Positions 5,303 through 7,451 of a stretch of DNA of 7,451 nt are shown piece after piece. The position numbers and the translations under genes are program-made. Source of the DNA: an uncultured Collinsella sp. (GTDB lineage: Bacteria > Actinomycetota > Coriobacteriia > Coriobacteriales > Coriobacteriaceae); NCBI GenBank assembly GCA_900752425.1, contig CAADVE010000071.1:1-7451 (forward strand), written 5' to 3'. How positions within the stretch are numbered: the stretch's first letter is position 1; each line of letters opens with the position of its first letter. The notes beneath the pieces were generated by a model. The model was not told the DNA's origin, made no database searches, and saw nothing but the letters and a program-made list of their open reading frames with translations.

Positions 5303-7234
5303 ATGAGGAAAACTCACCCCGTCAACGCGCTCAAGAAGCTAGGCATAGGCCTCGCCTTTGGAGCTGCAACCATCATGTCCATGCCGACATCTGCGCTCGC
5401 CTGCACGCAGATGTACATGGGCAAAAACTATACGGCCGACGGCAATACGTACTACGGCCGCGCCGAGGACTTTGGCAAGCGCTATCTTAAGCACTACGGC
5501 ATCGAACCTGCCCACGAACCTGGCTTTAAGTACAGCTCGATTGAATCTGCTTTTGAATACACTTCGAACAAGCCCACCTATCGTTACAGCTATGTACGCG
5601 ACCACCCCTCCAACTGGATGGGTCGCACCGACGCCTATTCCGAAGCCGGAATCAACGAGAAGGGCGTCTCCTGCTCTGCCACGCTAAGCACTTCCTATAA
5701 CGAGGAGGCCGATGCAGCAGACCACATCGATGAGAAAGTGGGTCTGGGCGAGTACAGTTACGGCAGCATCATCCTGGGCGAGAGCGCCACGGCCCGCGAG
5801 GGCGTCGAGCTTCTCGGCAGACTGATCGATGATCAAGGCGTCTGCACCAACGACCAGATCATCATCGCCGACAACAACGAGACCTGGCTGTTCGCCACAC
5901 TTTCCGCCCATCAGTGGATCGCCATGAAGCTCGCTGACGACGTCGCGTCGCTCAACCCTAATATCGGGAGCCTCAACTACGATGTCGACCTTGATGACCC
6001 CGAGAACTGCCTACACTCCGAGGGCATCGAGTCCATGCCCGTGGAGAAGGGCTTCGCCAAATACTCCGCTGACGGCAAATTCGATGTCGCCCAAACGTAT
6101 GGCGAGAGCCTCGCCGATTCCGGCGTAAACCAGTGGTCCCGCTATGTGCAAGGCCGCGATTATTTTGGTAGTCAGCTGACCGAAGGCACAGATTACGACA
6201 TTATCACAGTAAAGAAGGATGGAAAACCTGACCAAAAGGGAGCCATGGTCAGCGAAATCCAGCCCCTGTTCTTCAGGCCTGGCAAGTCTGGCTGGAGCAC
6301 CTTTGAGCTGATTCGTGCCTTTGGCAACCGCGGCGAGAACGTCCCTGGCCTCAACGCGAACACTGATGGTGTTTATTGCATCGGCAGCGAGCGCAACACC
6401 GAGATCAACCTCTTCCAGATTCGTCGCGGGTATGACCCCGAAGTCGCTACCATCCAGTGGGAAATGCTCTCCCGCGCCGCGTACTCCGTCGCCATCCCGT
6501 TGTACTCCGCTCTGATAACTGAGGTCAGCCCGTACTTCAGCGATCAGACCGTCTCCTTCGATCACTGCAACCAGACTGACGTCGTGTACAACGAGGAGCC
6601 CGAGAACTCAATCAACTACGTCCTCATGGACATCAGCTCGCTCTGCTTCGAGAACCCTGACACCCTTGGTGTCAGCGTCCGTGCCTACCTCGATGCGCTC
6701 CAGAACGAGCTTATCGAGCAGAACAAGGAAGTTGACGCCGCCATGCTGGCCGAGACGACCACCGAGGGCCGCACTGCCCTGGCCAACAAGGCCGGCAAGG
6801 CTGCTACCGAGAACACCTACAAGAAGTGCAAGGCACTGCTCCAGGAGATGCGCGCCTATCAGAAGGCCGAAAACTTCGACCAGCCCTTTACCCCAAGCGA
6901 CCTGAACACCGAGACCAACGGCCTCAAGGTGTCCATCACCTACGCCAAGGATGCTCTTGCCACCGATCCGGTCACCCCGGATCAGCCCGGCACTCCTGAG
7001 CAGCCTGGCACTCCCGAGCAGCCCGCTAAGCCCGAGCAGCCGGCCGCCAAGCCTGAGAAGCCTGGCAAGTCCGACACCACGACCACGGTAACCACTAACA
7101 AGACGAACACCAAGGGCGGCCTGCCCACCACTGGCGATCGTTTTGATGGCCGCATGGTGGCCGCATTCGCCATCGCTGGCGTTGCCGTCATCTCCGCGGG
7201 CGGTTACTTCCTCTACCGTCGCAATAAGGAGTAA
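5303..7234 (+). CDS. Secreted, sortase-anchored dipeptidase of peptidase family C69
   Basis: A 643-residue N-terminal-nucleophile hydrolase that removes dipeptides from peptides, here predicted to act at the cell wall. The signal peptide (KK at 11-12, hydrophobic core about 13-27) ends ALA, with cleavage before Cys34. That cysteine starts CTQMYMGKNYTADGNTYYGR, matching the family start, so signal cleavage would expose the catalytic nucleophile. Other C69 blocks are GRAEDF (52-57), EAGINEKGVSCSAT (114-127), YGSIILGESATAREGVELL (153-171) and IIIADNNETWLFAT (186-199). Characterised PepD enzymes are about 470 residues; here the catalytic part runs to about 550. A Pro/Glu/Gln repeat spacer follows (556-589), then a Thr-rich stretch, LPTTG (607-611), a membrane span (about 617-636) and RRNKE, which together form a sortase signal. 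GGGAGGG three bases upstream supports the ATG. It appears to be a single-gene unit. Specificity cannot be told. Confidence 0.92.
   Translation: MRKTHPVNALKKLGIGLAFGAATIMSMPTSALACTQMYMGKNYTADGNTYYGRAEDFGKRYLKHYGIEPAHEPGFKYSSIESAFEYTSNKPTYRYSYVRDHPSNWMGRTDAYSEAGINEKGVSCSATLSTSYNEEADAADHIDEKVGLGEYSYGSIILGESATAREGVELLGRLIDDQGVCTNDQIIIADNNETWLFATLSAHQWIAMKLADDVASLNPNIGSLNYDVDLDDPENCLHSEGIESMPVEKGFAKYSADGKFDVAQTYGESLADSGVNQWSRYVQGRDYFGSQLTEGTDYDIITVKKDGKPDQKGAMVSEIQPLFFRPGKSGWSTFELIRAFGNRGENVPGLNANTDGVYCIGSERNTEINLFQIRRGYDPEVATIQWEMLSRAAYSVAIPLYSALITEVSPYFSDQTVSFDHCNQTDVVYNEEPENSINYVLMDISSLCFENPDTLGVSVRAYLDALQNELIEQNKEVDAAMLAETTTEGRTALANKAGKAATENTYKKCKALLQEMRAYQKAENFDQPFTPSDLNTETNGLKVSITYAKDALATDPVTPDQPGTPEQPGTPEQPAKPEQPAAKPEKPGKSDTTTTVTTNKTNTKGGLPTTGDRFDGRMVAAFAIAGVAVISAGGYFLYRRNKE
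6968..7039 (+). repeat. Four 18-base tandem repeats encoding a Pro-rich wall spacer
   Basis: Four in-frame copies of an 18-base unit encode PVTPDQ, PGTPEQ, PGTPEQ and PAKPEQ (residues 556-579), followed by a decayed copy, PAAKPEK. The two middle copies are nearly identical at DNA level. Such Pro-rich hexapeptide repeats are typical wall-spanning spacers just before a sortase signal. Copy number is likely to vary between strains by slippage or recombination. Confidence 0.85.
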
Positions 7235-7241
7235 CGTCTTA

Positions 7242-7297
7242 GCTGAGCGGGCAAGGCAGCAATGGCAGCCTCTCGCCCGCTCAGCCCACTCTTTTGA
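7242..7297 (+). terminator. Intrinsic terminator of the dipeptidase gene
   Basis: GCTGAGCGGGC (7242-7252) pairs perfectly with GCCCGCTCAGC (7275-7285), an 11-base-pair stem. The 22-base loop can form a further AGGC/GCCT pairing. CCACTCTTTTG follows, giving a short T-run six bases after the stem. It begins seven bases after the stop codon, as expected of a terminator. Confidence 0.75.
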
Positions 7298-7299
7298 CC

Positions 7300-7325
7300 G
7301 GCGGGAAACCCGCCTGAAATCTTTT
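7300..7325 (+). terminator. Second, compact hairpin with T-rich tail
   Basis: GGCGGG (7300-7305) and CCCGCC (7309-7314) form a tight six-pair stem with an AAA loop, followed by TGAAATCTTTT. It follows the first terminator within 15 bases and probably acts as a back-up stop for read-through from the dipeptidase gene. Confidence 0.6.
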
Positions 7326-7338
7326 CAAAAAAGATTTC
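7316..7338. repeat. AT-rich perfect dyad (10-base arms) before the next promoter
   Basis: GAAATCTTTT (7316-7325) and AAAAGATTTC (7329-7338) are exact inverted repeats around the three bases CAA. The left arm is also the T-tail of the preceding hairpin. The dyad sits about 22 bases upstream of the next gene's -10 box, so it covers or adjoins that promoter's -35 region. It may be an operator, or a continuation of the terminator structure on either strand. Confidence 0.5.
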
Positions 7339-7356
7339 CCCGCACACACTTTGCTG

Positions 7357-7365
7357 TGCTATAGT
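7357..7365 (+). promoter_or_regulatory. Extended -10 promoter of the rightmost gene
   Basis: TGCTATAGT is an extended -10 element: TG, one base, then TATAGT (five of six to consensus). No proper -35 is seen at the right distance; the position is taken by TTCCCC or part of the AT-rich dyad. An extended -10 can work without a good -35. The expected start near 7372 gives a leader of about 50 bases before the ATG at 7424. Confidence 0.55.
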
Positions 7366-7423
7366 GCAGCGCAACAGCAACGAGGTGCGACCGCGCCAAG
7401 GCATCACGAAAGGAGCCACCAAG

Positions 7424-7451
7424 ATGATGAACACGATGAAGTCTCTCAACA
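7424..7451 (+). CDS. Start of an unidentified gene, cut by the window edge
   Basis: Nine codons, MMNTMKSLN, run off the end of the window. An AAAGGAG ribosome binding site (7409-7415) lies eight bases before the first ATG; a second ATG at 7427 is a less well spaced alternative. An extended -10 promoter lies about 60 bases upstream, so this looks like the first gene of a new unit after the dipeptidase terminators. Nine residues are too few to name a family. The single lysine followed by small and polar residues neither supports nor excludes a signal peptide. Confidence 0.6.

Noticed and set aside
5197..5490. A 97-codon frame from a GTG in the dipeptidase leader, overlapping the dipeptidase start in another frame
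   Set aside because: It has no Shine-Dalgarno sequence and runs into the signal-peptide region out of frame; the later part is Arg/His-rich shadow sequence. A leader-peptide role cannot be excluded but nothing supports it.
6011..6565. A 184-codon minus-strand frame within the dipeptidase gene
   Set aside because: It is a shadow of the C69 dipeptidase, with no domain and no promoter or ribosome binding site of its own.
6968..7039. The 18-base tandem repeats as a CRISPR or mobile-element signature
   Set aside because: They are in frame, encode a Pro-rich hexapeptide, have no spacers and fit a wall-spacer region.

Overview
The window reads as chromosomal DNA of a high-GC, Gram-positive actinobacterium. 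A Coriobacteriia gut commensal of the Collinsella type is my best guess. The reasons are GC-rich codon choice, strong AGGAGG-type ribosome binding sites, GTG starts, and a sortase-anchored (LPTTG) surface protease next to ordinary housekeeping genes. The taxon is inferred from gene content and style; no marker gene is present.

Left part (1-3950, minus strand): five genes point the same way. In transcription order they are RNase D (rnd), a YugP-like membrane zinc metallopeptidase, the large and small subunits of exodeoxyribonuclease VII (xseA, xseB), and the first 16 codons of a HIT-family gene that leaves the window at base 1. Gaps are about 42 to 115 bases and no strong terminator separates them, so they may be at least partly co-transcribed. 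A GC-rich hairpin lies between the peptidase gene and xseA, and a TATAAT box lies just before the HIT gene; both could adjust expression inside the cluster.

Middle (3940-5077, plus strand): a diacylglycerol/lipid kinase gene starts divergently from rnd. Overlapping -10 boxes on the two strands suggest a bidirectional promoter. Nine bases after the kinase stop is a very short gene for a 30-residue single-span membrane protein. Its perfect AGGAGG overlaps the kinase stop codon. A strong intrinsic terminator closes this two-gene unit.

Right part (5078-7451, plus strand): an AT-richer, structured leader of about 225 bases precedes a 643-residue secreted dipeptidase of peptidase family C69. Its predicted nucleophilic cysteine is the first residue after signal-peptide cleavage, and the protein ends in a Pro-rich spacer, LPTTG, a membrane span and a positive tail. 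Two hairpins in tandem end this unit. An AT-rich dyad, an extended -10 promoter and the first nine codons of an unidentified gene follow.

Taken together, the left genes handle nucleic acids (RNA 3'-end trimming, single-strand DNA degradation) and membrane proteolysis. The middle pair concerns membrane lipids, and the right gene concerns peptide breakdown at the cell surface. I see no CRISPR array, transposon, phage gene, tRNA or rRNA. I do not see a clearly new multi-gene system. The least-described items are the 30-residue membrane protein and the dipeptidase leader, where the Shine-Dalgarno sequence has an alternative pairing partner.
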